DNA of 64,000 nucleotides from Cryptomeria japonica (Eukaryota > Streptophyta > Pinopsida > Cupressales > Cupressaceae), in assembly GCF_030272615.1 (NCBI RefSeq), contig NC_081410.1, forward strand, positions 252,759,533 to 252,823,532, read 5' to 3'. The position numbers and the translations under genes were made by a program. Shown piece by piece: positions 12,941 to 24,300 of the stretch. Numbering within the stretch: the stretch's first letter is position 1; every line of letters begins with the position of its first letter. The notes beneath the pieces were generated by a model. It saw only the letters and a program-made list of their open reading frames with translations, ran no database searches and was not told the DNA's origin.

Positions 12941-14120
12941 TGTTACTATTTACTAAGTTGTCATTAGTTTTATGTTCAAAGTCATCCTATATACTCTAGT
13001 CGATAAATACTACCGAAATACTCAATCGGTAAGCATTAAAGCAATCGGTTATAGAAGAAAGAAGTCATAGAGTTTAGTATACACCGAGCTGTCTACCGAG
13101 TAACGTTCTATGTCTATTGAGCAGCAAAGATGGTATACCGAGTGAAACGTGTTACCAGATTCATTGAACCTGGAAACATATGTGGAAACGTGTTACAAGA
13201 TCGAGGAACAGGGAACCGTTATCACATAGGAAATTGCACCTTAAGATTTTGTATGATTTTGAGGACATCTATACAATGAAATAATTTGTATGGTTATTCA
13301 TTTGATGAATCATGTTTGTAAGATCAAAGCATGAACATATCACCGTCATAAGAGATCTATTTATACAACATGAAATGAGGATCAAAAAGTATGAAGCAAG
13401 ACATGTGTGATGGATAAGCTGAAAGGCAAAATCATGAGAAAGCACAATGTGTTGTGACTGTTACGATTGACATAGATATTCAGAGGTCACTGAGAAAGAT
13501 TTCAGAGAATAGTTAAGGAATAGAGTAAACATAAGGGTTTACCGAGTTGATTCATCAATTACTGAGGTATGTTATGAGCAGGGTAATTTCATATTGAGCA
13601 CATAGAATCTGTTATAACATTTCAGATGTGAAGTTGCAGATATTTTGTAAAGATTTTGATTGTATTATTTTGAGTTGTAAGAGAAACCTTTGACAGGGTA
13701 AAAGACTCTAACAAAGTTTATAAATTGTAAAGCCTTTAACCAGGTACAACATTTAGTATAAGTGTTGTAAAATCCTTTAGCAAGGTAGATCTAAAGATCT
13801 TGATACTCCTAACAGGGTAAGCTATCAGAAATAGCTAAACATGTAGCTCTAACCAAACAACATTTATTATTGCAGTAGTGAAGTTGTGGGTGCCATCCCC
13901 ACTGCAGTTTTTCTCTCTAACCAAGAGTTTCTGCATAACCAAAATATATGTGTTATGGAGTGAAACATGTATGAATGTTATTTATATGTTTTAGCTTTAT
14001 ATTATGTTTCAGCAATATTCAGTTTATGCTTAACAGTAAAGTTTCTATTGAAGAAAAGTTTTGAAGTACTGATTCACCCCTCCCATCTCAGTACATTAGC
14101 TTTCCATATTGGACCTAACA
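12941..14120 (+). repeat. 5' LTR of element C
   Basis: TG...CA repeat of 1180 bp, partner of 19701-20894. It contains several ACCGAG hexamers near 13080-13145 and lacks an insertion of about 15 bp that the 3' copy has after TATACCGAGT. Confidence 0.93.
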
Positions 14121-14122
14121 AT

Positions 14123-14134
14123 TGGTATCACAGC
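14123..14134 (+). other. Primer-binding site of element C
   Basis: TGGTATCACAGC starts two bases after the LTR end and resembles the initiator-tRNA-Met complement (TGGTATCAGAGC) used by many plant LTR elements. Confidence 0.8.
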
Positions 14135-14182
14135 TTCAATCTTGAAAAAGGGTTTAACTACCTAAAGAAAAAGATCTTATCA

Positions 14183-15435
14183 ATGGAAGGCTACAAACAA
14201 TCTCGAAGAATTGTGAATCTTCAAAATGAATTGGATCATGCTAATCAAGTGATTGCAAACATGCAGAAATAAATGCAAAGATCACTAAAAGTTAGAAGAA
14301 GATTGTTTGATGATTTGCAGGACTCACAAGAGCTGGTGGAACAAATTGAGACATCATCTGAGAACAGTATATCTGAAGAGACTGAAGAAATTATTGGAGA
14401 ACTGAAAGAAAAGAATAAAACATTGAATGAACAGCTAAAAGCAATGAAAAGAGATCATGAGTACTTCAGCACATAGATGACTGGAAATCTTGATGCATTG
14501 AGAACAACTAAGGATAACATAAGAGATATGGAAAGGGAAAAACAATAGCTAGATGCATTGGTGTCTGAAAAGAATGATGAAATCACAAGGATGACTGGAA
14601 TTCAAAGTAATCTGTCTGATCAATTGGGTTATGCACATCATGAAGCAAATCTAAAGGAAAATGAGAATCAAACATTGAAACTTGAACTATCAAGATTGAC
14701 CGATGAACTTGAAGTAGAAAAGAAGTCAAAAGAAACACTAAAGAAAATTTATGAAGCATCAAGGATGTTGGATGAGCAACTAACTACGAGAAAACCCAAC
14801 AAAGATGCAGGACTCGGTTACAAAGGAAAAGACTCTACCGAGAAAGGAATCCACATCATCGAGAGAGGAGAATCATCAAAACAAGTTGGAAACAAGAAGA
14901 ACATCAAAGGAAAGAAGCCTATTTGCAACTATGTGGAAAACAAGGACATACTGCCAACATGTGTCAAATCAGAAAAGGTAAGAAACCAAATGTCACTAGG
15001 TCTAATGGTTATCGTTACAATTGCAATAAGTATGGTCACACATCTATTCGATGTAGGACAAAGTCTGTTAGCAATTATCAGAAGGCAAAATTCAAGGGGT
15101 TTTGTAAAAACTGCAATAGATATGGACACAATACCGAGAAGTGTTGGTTTAAGCAGAAGAACTATATGTGGTCTGCACACCTAGCAAATACTAGAAGTTA
15201 CCGAACTTACACAGATCCTAACCGACAGTATACTGCAATACCATGGGATTACAATACAAGGATATGGCGTGAATGTTGTGGAAGATATGGACATATAAGT
15301 GCCAACTGCTTTATAAGGTTTGGAATGAACAACAGAAGATCATGGAGAAATCCTGGTATGGCATGTTTTCATTGTCACAAAGTTGGACCCTTGGCTAGAG
15401 ACTGCAGAGACCCAGAGGAGATACTGAGGAAATAA
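14183..15435 (+). pseudogene. Element C Gag: coiled coil followed by an array of CCHC zinc knuckles (broken)
   Basis: From ATG at 14183 (MEGYKQSRRIVNLQNE) the reading is rich in Glu/Lys/Leu heptads over about 200 residues, i.e. a coiled coil. In-frame stops fall at 14270, 14474 and about 14546. A Lys-rich stretch then leads into five knuckle-like motifs between about 14922 and 15410. Number 1 is split by a 1-nt loss (CGKQGHTANMC in the new frame). Number 2 (CNKYGHTSIRC) lacks its first Cys. Number 3 (CKNCNRYGHNTEKC) is intact. Number 4 (CGRYGHISANC) lacks its first Cys. Number 5 (CFHCHKVGPLARDC) has Pro in place of His. Such knuckles bind element RNA. Most Gags have one or two, so five is unusual. 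Confidence 0.8.
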
Positions 15436-16053
15436 GAAGCAAATTACAGATGATTTGGAAAAAGAAGGAAAATGTGTCAACTAATAAAGAAAGAACCTTA
15501 CCTACCGAGTTAGGTGCCTCTATTTCAAATTAATCGATAAAGGTATGAAGGGACTGCATTCTCTCAAGGTTATATCTTAACAGTTCCTATTTTATCATGT
15601 ACTTAATTCCCAAATCTGCATAGCTAAGATACAATAGCAAGTTTGAAATTTTATCTAGTCTTTTGGAGTACCAGAGAAGTCAGTAAATGCAGGAAGCCTG
15701 TCTAGTCGGTAAAAGCATAAAAAGGAAGGTAATCGGTTTAAAGGAACTGAGTGCATTTAATGTTTTCTTACCTAACTGCACGGAGCTCGATAAGGTAAAA
15801 TGTGTACTTAAAGCCTTTTGCACGGTCATTTTACACTTACCAAGTTTTCAGAAAGCAGAGCTAAGCGATTCAAAGGCGATCAAACTCCTCCCGAGCAAAT
15901 TTCAAGGTATTTATCAATCCCAATGCATTTTTCAAGCAAGTCACCGATCATATTAGTTGAGAATACCTGCTTTATATTTACTAAGTCGAAAGCGTTTGCT
16001 GGTTAAGTTTCAAACCCTAAGCCTTTTTCATTAGTAATTATCCAAAGTTTGAA
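15436..16053 (+). other. Spacer between the two ORFs of element C
   Basis: About 620 bp without a supported gene. Where a full element would carry pol there is only this stretch with scattered ACCGAG-type hexamers, so pol has been deleted or was never present. Confidence 0.5.
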
Positions 16054-19000
16054 ATGGCTCCAAAGATTCAGAAACCTGTTGTTGTTGAAACCATTGAGAA
16101 GCCCTCACTGAAATATTCCTTACCTCCCAAAGTAGCATCCGAACCTGACGATAAAACAACATTTTCTCTCATTTCTGACAGGGTTCTATTGGTTGAGGAT
16201 GTCAGATTCAACACTAAGTGTCATGTTGAGGAACTAGATCATATTGAGATCAAGGACACGTATGATGAATTATGTACCGATGGAAATCTGGATAGCAAAT
16301 ATGAGCATATCAAAGTCAAGGGATTGACCAAAGCCCTAACCTACCCACGAGTCTTCAAACCCCAATGGGTTAAATTTATTTTGAGCAGAGTTCATGATGA
16401 CTTTATGTGGTTAGAGGAGCAACCATTCAAAATCACTAAGGAAACCATTCACTTAATCACCGGATACCCATATTCGAACATGCCCAAGCTCAGAAAATGA
16501 TTTCATAGAAAGAATTGATCACTTTAACCGAAGTTGAATCTGATTGTGAAGGTCTAAAATTGAATAATGTTACAGATGTAGAGCTGAAGTTTGCAATTAG
16601 AGTCATAGGTTACTATTTCTTTCAGTCGGCAAGGGAAAACAGTGTACCATGTGCAGCTGTTGATTTAGCATACAAAATTGTGAAAAAGGGTATGAAGATT
16701 GACCTATGCGAAGTGTTGTTGAAAAATCTTTTTGAAAATCTCAACACCATAAGGAAGCCGAAGAAGAACAACTCAACAAACACACTAAAGTTTGGGTCAC
16801 TCTTAGTATGCATGTTTTTCTATTTTTAGAAATTCTTTCCATCAGTCGGTAACGTAGTTTGGGAGCTACATCGACCAATCACCCATCAAATAAATGATTT
16901 TATCAAACAGCTAGGTGATAATTTCAATGATATAATGGATGATTGTTTTAGCAAATTTCAGGAAAAGATGCATAACAGGCACAGAATACCACCCCAGTTA
17001 GTGGAGAAATACAAGGATGGTATATGTTTTGAAGTGGACACCGACTACTGTTATGTCAATGCAGTAGAACCAAGAACTCAATCTTTGCTGCCTATGGGTT
17101 ATGAGATTGATTCTGACATTACACAGCAACAGATAGATGCCTATCTTGCACTTCCAAGGCATGCTACTGAGATCAGGTATGATACCTATGAAGAGGTCAA
17201 AGAAAAAGTTAAGATGAGCATTGTAGTACCTAAGGCTACAAAGAAAGCAACCAAAATGATCAAAGTATTAACAGAGAAATTTGGAGAAGGTTCTTCCTCC
17301 ACTCCTGTCAAGAGCGATCAAGTCATCACTGAGGAGGAATCTGAAGCCCAAGAAGCAGCAATTACATTGAGCATCGAGTTGCCAAAAGGCCAAATTTTGA
17401 AAAGGAAGAAACATGATACATCACAGGTATCACCTACTCCTCCAGTGAACCACCCCAATACTAGATCATCTGCAGTGTCACCGAGTAAGAAGCAGAAAAA
17501 TGTTGCAATGCCTGAGGTAACAAAAACTTATAAGAAGTCTACTCGGAGACTCATTTTGAATAAAGAGTCAAGTGACACCAAATCTGAAGACAAAAATAAA
17601 TTTTAGATTGTCAAAAGCACAAAGGAAAATGTACATAGTGTTGATAATTTTTGTGCAAATCTGAAACAATATGGTGGATTTGGAGTGTTCAGATATGTAA
17701 AATATGAATCTAGAACTGATGCAAAAAAGAGGCAAATTGAAGAAGCTGTAATTTGCACACTTCTTAAATTCCGATTAGTCCCATTGGAAGTAACTAATTC
17801 TCTTCCAAAAGCATTGTACTTACACATTGATAATAGGTGGAAATATGCTATGGACTCGAAAAAGCAGATAAGAGAAAGAAGTTTGGTACATCTCTTTTCG
17901 GACATGTCGGTAGATGAGATAAGCAAACATCTGAAAAACTCCCAGACAAACTTCCTAGTCAAGCAAAGAGCCTTGAAACTGATGAATGGCCTTTATCTTG
18001 AAGTAGAGAAAGAAACAAAAGAAAAATGGCAAGAAATTTTTTGAATCAAGAGTGCTGATGAACAAGGTGAAGTTGAAATAGTTGATATCACCGAGCAAGA
18101 TCCTGCTCATACTATAAAACTTGATGGGGATATCATGGACACCGAGGTATAGGAACATGAAATGATAGAAGGGAATGCCTATGCCAAACTAGTATCAAGT
18201 GAATCAGTTTTGGAACAAGTCAAGTCCTATCCTCCGGTAACTCAACATGTTTCAATCGAGACACCTCAGGACACTGAACAAGGCAAAGAGGGTCAACAAT
18301 CTACCAAAGGAGAAGCTACTTCTCAGACCACTAGGGTACAGACTTCTCAAGCCCCAACAAGCACTGAAACTGTTGCCACTGAGACCCCAAGCAAGGAATC
18401 ATCGAAGGCTACATCTGAGGCTAAAGAAACCGACAAAAGTGTTGCCTCTACCGAGCAACCTACCGAGGGTGAACAAGCCTCCCAAGCCATTGTCCTGGTT
18501 CAACCGATGAAAGCCTCATCATATAAAGAGAAGAAAATGAAGAAACATAGTTTCAAGCTAGATCTGTCAAAGCCGATTGTGTTGCCAAATGTAGACATTT
18601 CAAAACTGAAAGGGCAAGCACTCATTGAATTTGGGGAACTATGCAAAGCCAAAGCAGAACAAGAGAGACAAATGGCTATACAAAAGAAAAACAGAGTACT
18701 TCAGAAGGTTAAAGCATTATTAACAGAAATGCTACCTGAAGCTACCGTGACAAAAGATGCAACCATCCATATTCAACTGGATGAACTCCTCACTAAAATA
18801 GAAGCATCTGAAGTAGACGCATCTGAATACCTAAGCAAATTGAAGGACAAAGAGCTCACTAGCAAAATAATTGAAGAGGTACGGAAAGCCATTGCTACCA
18901 GTAAAGTTAAGCTAGCCAGACTCATTGCTGAGTTGTCCCCTCAACTCAAACATATTCTTTATTCATTAAAGATATCGAGAATAAAACCGAAGTTATTGAA

Positions 19001-19381
19001 AAAGAGATCACCGATCTCTCAAATAAATTGACCATCGAGCCCAATTCTATTCAGAACTTCTATACCAAGTTACAATCTCTCATGGCTCAACAGTTGGAAC
19101 TTCAGAATGAAGAGCACAAAATAAGAATGGATGTCATGACTCTTCAGACCTTATTCATTCCACACTTGTCCTCTGTCCAAGAGCAGATTAACCGAGCTAC
19201 CTATTTATCCACTCAACAAGAGGGAATCACTTTAGATGGTCTGATTTCACTGTTAGCTAATGTTAAAGCTCATAATTCCCTAATGGATAGTGTCAAGAGT
19301 GCCCTTACCAATGCTCTCACCAATGCTCGAACTAAGTACAAATCTATTTTTGACCAGTTGCCTCCACCGAATGGTAACTAG
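16054..19381 (+). pseudogene. Element C second ORF, unknown protein of about 1,100 residues (broken)
   Basis: A long reading starts at ATG 16054 (MAPKIQKPVVVETIEK). It continues with a frame change near 16500, stops at about 16827, 17604, 18042 and 18149, and another frame change near 19030, ending at TAA 19381. Visible parts: an N-terminal globular part with WVKFILSRVHDDFMWLEEQP and ETIHLITGYP; a basic Ser/Thr-rich linker (about 17290-17600); a second globular part (about 17640-18040, FRYVKYESRTDAKKR); a Thr/Ser/Gln/Glu-rich stretch (18240-18500); and a helical coiled-coil C-terminus (18600-19370). I do not recognise a family. The TGYP part loosely recalls plant-transposon mobile-domain proteins. 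Its position just before the 3' LTR is where env-like ORFs of some plant elements lie. No signal peptide or membrane segment is seen. Confidence 0.6.
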
Positions 19382-19395
19382 TTTTGATGTTTGAC

Positions 19396-19407
19396 AAAAA
19401 GGGGGAG
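19396..19407 (+). other. Upstream (first) polypurine tract of element C
   Basis: AAAAAGGGGGAG lies 15 bases after the ORF2 stop and about 300 bp before the 3' LTR. With the tract at 19689 it forms a pair, as in some plant copia elements. Confidence 0.55.
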
Positions 19408-19688
19408 TTTAGTGTATACAAGAGGAAGTATGCCGAGCAAACCAGAGTATCCGGGTGTACAGGTAATTTTGACAGGGGGAGCAGTGAACACCGAGCAGTG
19501 AATACAAAATAGTAAAGCTGCATGCGAAATCAGAGTTATGTACAGTATATTGATAAGGGGTTTTATATCTGAGTATACTATTTATTGACAACTGTATATA
19601 CTGTCAATTTAGTCAAATTTTGTAAGTATATAGATTTTTGAGCTATGACTTTGAAAGGAGTTTTGTCAAACATTTCAAAACTAATGTC

Positions 19689-19699
19689 AAAAGGGGAGA
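19689..19699 (+). other. Polypurine tract next to the 3' LTR of element C
   Basis: AAAAGGGGAGA lies one base before the TG start of the 3' LTR, the normal place for plus-strand priming. Confidence 0.75.
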
Positions 19700-19700
19700 T

Positions 19701-20894
19701 TGTTACTATTTACTAAGTTGTCATTAGTTTTATGTTCAAAGTCATCCTATATACTCTAGTTGGTAAATACTACCGAAATACTTAGTCGGTAAGCACTAAA
19801 GCAGTCGGTTATAGAAGAAAGAAGTCACAGAGTTTAGTATACACCGAGTTGTCTACCGAGTAACGTTCTATGTCTACCGAGCAACAAAGATGGTATACCG
19901 AGTTAATATGAACCGAGTGAAACGTGTTACTAGATTCATTGAACCTGGACACATATGTGGAAACGTGTTACAAGATCGAGGAACAGGGAACCGTATCACA
20001 TAGGAAATTGCACCTTAAGATTTTGTATGATTTTGAGGACATCTATCCAATGAAATAATTTGTATGGTTATTCATTCGATGAATCATGTTTGTAAGATCG
20101 AAGCATGAACATATCACTGTCATAAGAGATCTATTTATACAACATGAAATGAGGATCAAAAAGTATGAAGTAAGACATGTGTGATAGATAAGCTGGAAGG
20201 CAAAATCATGAGAAAGCACAATGTGTTGTGACTGTTATGACTGACAGAGATATTCAAAGGTCACCGAGAAAGATTTCAGAGAATAGTTAAGGAACAGAGT
20301 AAATAGAAGGGTTTACCGAGTTGATTCATCAATTACCGAGGTATGCTATGAGCAAGGTAATTTCATATTGAGCACATAGAATCTGCTATAACATTTCAGA
20401 TGTGAAGTTGCAGATATTTCGTAAAGATTTTGATTGTATTATTTTGAGTTGTAAGAGAAACCTTTAACAGGGTAAAAGACTCTAACAAAGTCTATAAATT
20501 GTAAAGCCTTTAACCAGGTACATCATTTAGTATAAGTGTTGTAAAATCCTTTAGCAAGGTAGATCTAAAGATCTTGATACTCCTAACAGGGTAAGCTATT
20601 AGAAATAACTAAACATGTAGCTCTAACTGAGCAACCTTTATTATTGCAGTAGTGAAGTTGTGGGTGCCATCCCCACCACAGTTTTTCTCTCTAACTAAGA
20701 GTTTCCGCGTAACCAAAATATATGTGTTATGGAGTGAAACATGTATGAATGTTATTTATATATTTTAGCTTTATATTATGTTTCAGCAATATTCAATTTA
20801 TGCTTAACAGTAAAGTTTCTATTGAAAAAAAGTTTTGAAGTACTGATTCACCCCTCCCCTCTCAGTACATTAGCTTTCTATATTGGACCTAACA
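19701..20894 (+). repeat. 3' LTR of element C
   Basis: 1194-bp partner of 12941-14120. Five ACCGAG hexamers fall within 19842-19918, more than in the 5' copy because of an insertion of about 15 bp that adds one. Confidence 0.93.
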
Positions 20895-20952
20895 TACTCT
20901 GCCACCCTACAACAAGATTCTTAGGACAATGCAATCTCCAAAATGAAATCTC

Positions 20953-20964
20953 GCTTTGATACCA
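20953..20964 (-). other. Primer-binding site of element A
   Basis: On the minus strand TGGTATCAAAGC starts two bases after the 5' LTR end (CGCCA). It resembles the tRNA-Met complement and proves the minus orientation of A. Confidence 0.8.
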
Positions 20965-20966
20965 CT

Positions 20967-21738
20967 TGGCGCAGTCACTGGTTAGGAGGGACCTCAAAGA
21001 GATCAATCCGGACCAGGCAACAAGAGTAAACACAATGGAAAACAAGAGGATATGATGGAGGCAATGCAGAATTGGATCTATTAGATCATGGAAACTGATT
21101 CAGATAACCGGTAACATTCGACTTACAAGATTCAACTCACTGACCTGCCACATACATGCTCAATTACAGAATTGGTCAACTCCGGACCTCTAAAGCTTAA
21201 GATCTATCTTCTATGTTCTATCTTCTGCTCTCTAATGCTCTATTACAATGATTTATATGATCCTAGAAGATCCGGTTGACCCAAAAGGGATCAAATGCTG
21301 AAGAACAAGATCAAACGTGTAAACCAATAGGTCGGCCTTCGCCAAAGAGATTCCTCTGAAAAATCCAAAGGATGAAGTGCGAATCAAAGGGAAGGTCGAC
21401 CACATGCCAAGGAACATTGGAAACCATGAATAGGGGCTCTGCAAGCTATGGAAAGGGTTCGCAAGATTCTCCAATAGCAAAATAAGTCCAGGCGGGTCTG
21501 GTGTCCAAAGCTAGAAAACTGTCTCGGAATCCAGATTCAATAACTTGCCAGAAAATGATCCAAATGCTCCGTGGTTTAGGAATAAGGAAGATGATAATGT
21601 CTTCAAGAAAAATACAGCTCCGCAAGATCCGGTGAGCCAATACAAAAAGAAATGCTCAAACTGCAAAACATAAAACAAACTAAAAAGGAAATGTTTTTGG
21701 TTGATACAAGATTGCCAAGAATTGGGGATGCTCCTGCA
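20967..21738 (-). repeat. 5' LTR of element A
   Basis: 772-bp partner of 2537-3308; starts TGGCGCAGTC and ends CTCCTGCA on the plus strand. Confidence 0.92.
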
Positions 21739-21743
21739 TCATT
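21739..21743. repeat. Right target-site duplication of element A (TCATT)
   Basis: Partner of TTATT at 2532-2536, one substitution. Confidence 0.55.
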
Positions 21744-24300
21744 ATTCTTCTTTTTGTTCATTGTAATATTTTACAATTAACCATTACACTTCTTTCAATT
21801 TCTTTCACCTAGGTATTCTAACATCACCACCTATATTCCACTTGACCTTTTTTCCTATCTATTTTATCGAAGCTAACCATCACAGATTATTTTTTCTGAC
21901 AACAGGTAACGATGATTTGATCATTCCAAAAACCTCATTCATTGTCAACATTACATTGCAAGAATACTTCTTCTACTTGCAATGCAACCCTTTGTTATTA
22001 CACAACTCTATCAGATCATTGAATTGTACAGGTTCATTTTTGCTTTCACATTTATTCTTTTTAAACAATATAGCTTTCAACACCTGCCAACGTTTTTTTG
22101 TACATAGAATTCATTTAACCCTTGCACTAATCATCTTGTCTACTTTGTTTATTCTTATAGCTTTGAAGAACAACTTGCCTAGAAGATTAGTTCTAAGCCT
22201 TCCATGAATTCTTCTTCCAGGATATGCTACCTCACTCTGTAAACATGTAAGATCACTTGCTTGGTCATTGCAACGAAATGACATTCCATTCCATTTATCT
22301 CCCATATTTAAATCTTAGTTGCTTGCATTCATTACTTTTATTGGTAACTTCTTTCAAGGTTATGCTACCTCACTCTCTAAACATGTGACTTCCTTCTTAC
22401 ATTTTATTCCCGTTTTCATTAAATCTCTTACTTTCTTTCTTCTTTCCATACACATAGGATCACTTACTTTGCCATTGCTACGAAATCGCATTCCATTCCA
22501 TTTGTTTGGCAAACTTAATTCTCACATGCTTGCACTTTTTTCTTTAATTGGTAAGTTCTTCTTTCAAGCTTATGCCAACTTACTACTTTTATTGTCCTCT
22601 TTCTACTCAACATTAATACTTGCATTTTATCTTTGATATTGTAGGCACCAAGAACTTTGTAGCTATCCTAAAAGCACATTCATGGGAGCTAGTATCAACT
22701 CCATTGCTATTAGAGTTTTCCACAAATAAATATTACTATGTCTTATGTTGTTCTCATTGGCTACAATGGACTATATCAAACATATTATTTTACACTGTTT
22801 TGACCTTACCAACATAGCTTTCCTCTTCTCTAAATACCTGCGCAAAATATGTATTGTTATTTATTTTTAAATTCTATATACAGGTTTTAGATTCACAATG
22901 TTCTGAAGCTTTAGTTTCATACTATTTGCTTTTACTATCTACATTAAATATTTTAAAACATCCAATATATATAATTCGTTTTTATATCTTTCCTCTCCCA
23001 CTCTTTTTCTGACATTATTATTAATATTTTTTACTTTCTTTTATGCATCACTCAAAGATCTACACTATCTATAATAAGAGCCTTCAATTGCTTCCAAAAG
23101 ATTTTACATTTGTTTGATAATTAAACTTTAAATTACTCTTTTCTAAATATCTTAAGTATTTAGACATTTTTTTTTTTTTTTTTGCATTCTACATGCACAA
23201 AATGAAAAAAACTTCTTTGTTTCTACAAGTTCTATTCAATTAATAATTTGAAACAAAACAAAGCTCAAATTTATATATTAATATCAACTTCTCATTGTTT
23301 ACAATTGACATAAGTATACATTTAATACCCTTTTTCAATTGTTTAAAATTAACACAAATCCATTTAACTCTCCAAGTAAACATGGTTCGCTCAATTTCCA
23401 ATCTAAACTAAAAATTATTCAATTATCTTTATTTACATTTTACATTTGAAACATCTTACAAATTCAAATACTACATAGAATTATCTCTTTGTATCGCCAA
23501 AACTTAAAAAAATCTTGTTCCAATTAAATAAAATATTACACTGCTGCAAGATAAAGTAGATATATAATAAAACAAATAAAATAAAAAGAAAAAAAATTCC
23601 TCATGCTTTACACATATTTTTAACTCAATAGCAAACTCCATATTATACGCATATAGAGGTCTACTAATCATACAAAAACATCAATTTGCTTTCGAACCAA
23701 AAAACAAAAAAACAAAATGACACTTATTTAATATAACTTTTTGTCTACAACACTATTCAAAAGACAAAAAAATCCATGCCCTAACAAACCTGCAAAAAAA
23801 ACTATTCTCATACATCCACCACCCAAAAAATAAATAAATAAACAAAACAAAAAAAAACAAAAAGAACTAAAAAAATAAACGCTGATCCCCCTTCCTACCT
23901 TCAATTACTAATCATCACCTAAACAATACTAAGAGAAACATCAATTCCTTTGCCTATGAGCTTCCCGTTACATGCAAACCATGAAATGCTGAAAATGATA
24001 CAAAAATTGAAAATGAATGTGAATGACAAAGAACAAGAACATGTACACCATAAATTTTAGATTTACAATTTTAAAAATTAACTTATATCAAATTCATAAG
24101 TATAAATACAATCTAAAATAATAAAAAAAAATGTACATATAAAAAATTATTATTCACAAACTAAGAAAAAAAATACTTACTATATTTGAAACATTTTAGT
24201 AAAAAATGAATCTAAAAATACATGCCTACAATTTTCTTCCTTACATTTTGAAAACTCTATAATCATAGAAAAATGTCAAAATTTATTACTTAAAAAGCTT
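21744..24300. other. AT-rich region with B3-like remnants and a local duplication
   Basis: At about 22645-22780 the plus strand reads GTKNFVAILKAHSWELVSTP and FSTNKYYYV, like the core of a B3 domain, so the REM-like gene region seen at 1-1235 probably continued here before element A inserted. Segments at about 22218-22300 and 22359-22505 share GCTACCTCACTCT.TAAACATG and CATTCCATTCCATTT, an old local duplication. From about 22850 to 24300 I see only A/T-rich low-complexity sequence. Confidence 0.45.

Larger units (their letters stand above)
12941..20894 (+). mobile_element. Element C: pol-less LTR retrotransposon nested in element A
   Basis: LTRs at 12941-14120 and 19701-20894 (TGTTACTATT...GGACCTAACA) are very similar, closer to each other than the LTRs of A, so C is younger than its host. 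A primer-binding site follows the first LTR (14123-14134, TGGTATCACAGC) and a purine tract precedes the second. Inside are a coiled-coil/zinc-knuckle Gag (14183-15435) and a second long broken ORF (16054-19381). I see no protease, RT or integrase. The double purine tract and LTRs of about 1.2 kb recall SIRE/Maximus-type copia elements, but without pol this is inference. No clear target duplication. Confidence 0.9.
2537..21738 (-). mobile_element. Element A: Ty3/gypsy chromovirus LTR retrotransposon, minus strand, with two nested insertions
   Basis: Two 772-bp direct repeats (2537-3308 and 20967-21738) bound the block, with a near-perfect 5-bp target duplication. Read on the minus strand the order is 5' LTR, primer-binding site (20953-20964, TGGTATCAAAGC), gag, zinc knuckle, protease, RT, RNase H, integrase, chromodomain, 3' LTR. 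This is the order of plant chromoviruses. The LTR copies differ at many positions and every coding segment is broken, so the element is old and inactive. Element B (6174-11167) sits between protease and RT, and element C (12941-20894) sits between the 5' leader and gag. With the insertions removed, A is about 6.3 kb, shorter at the 5' leader than many relatives. Confidence 0.93.

Noticed and set aside
12535-12999. Plus-strand ORF of 154 residues
   Set aside because: Antisense shadow of the element A gag and adjacent LTR; no family features.
22111-22636. Plus- and minus-strand ORFs in the region right of element A
   Set aside because: T-rich and duplicated sequence with frequent stops; only the 22645-22780 stretch keeps B3-like features.
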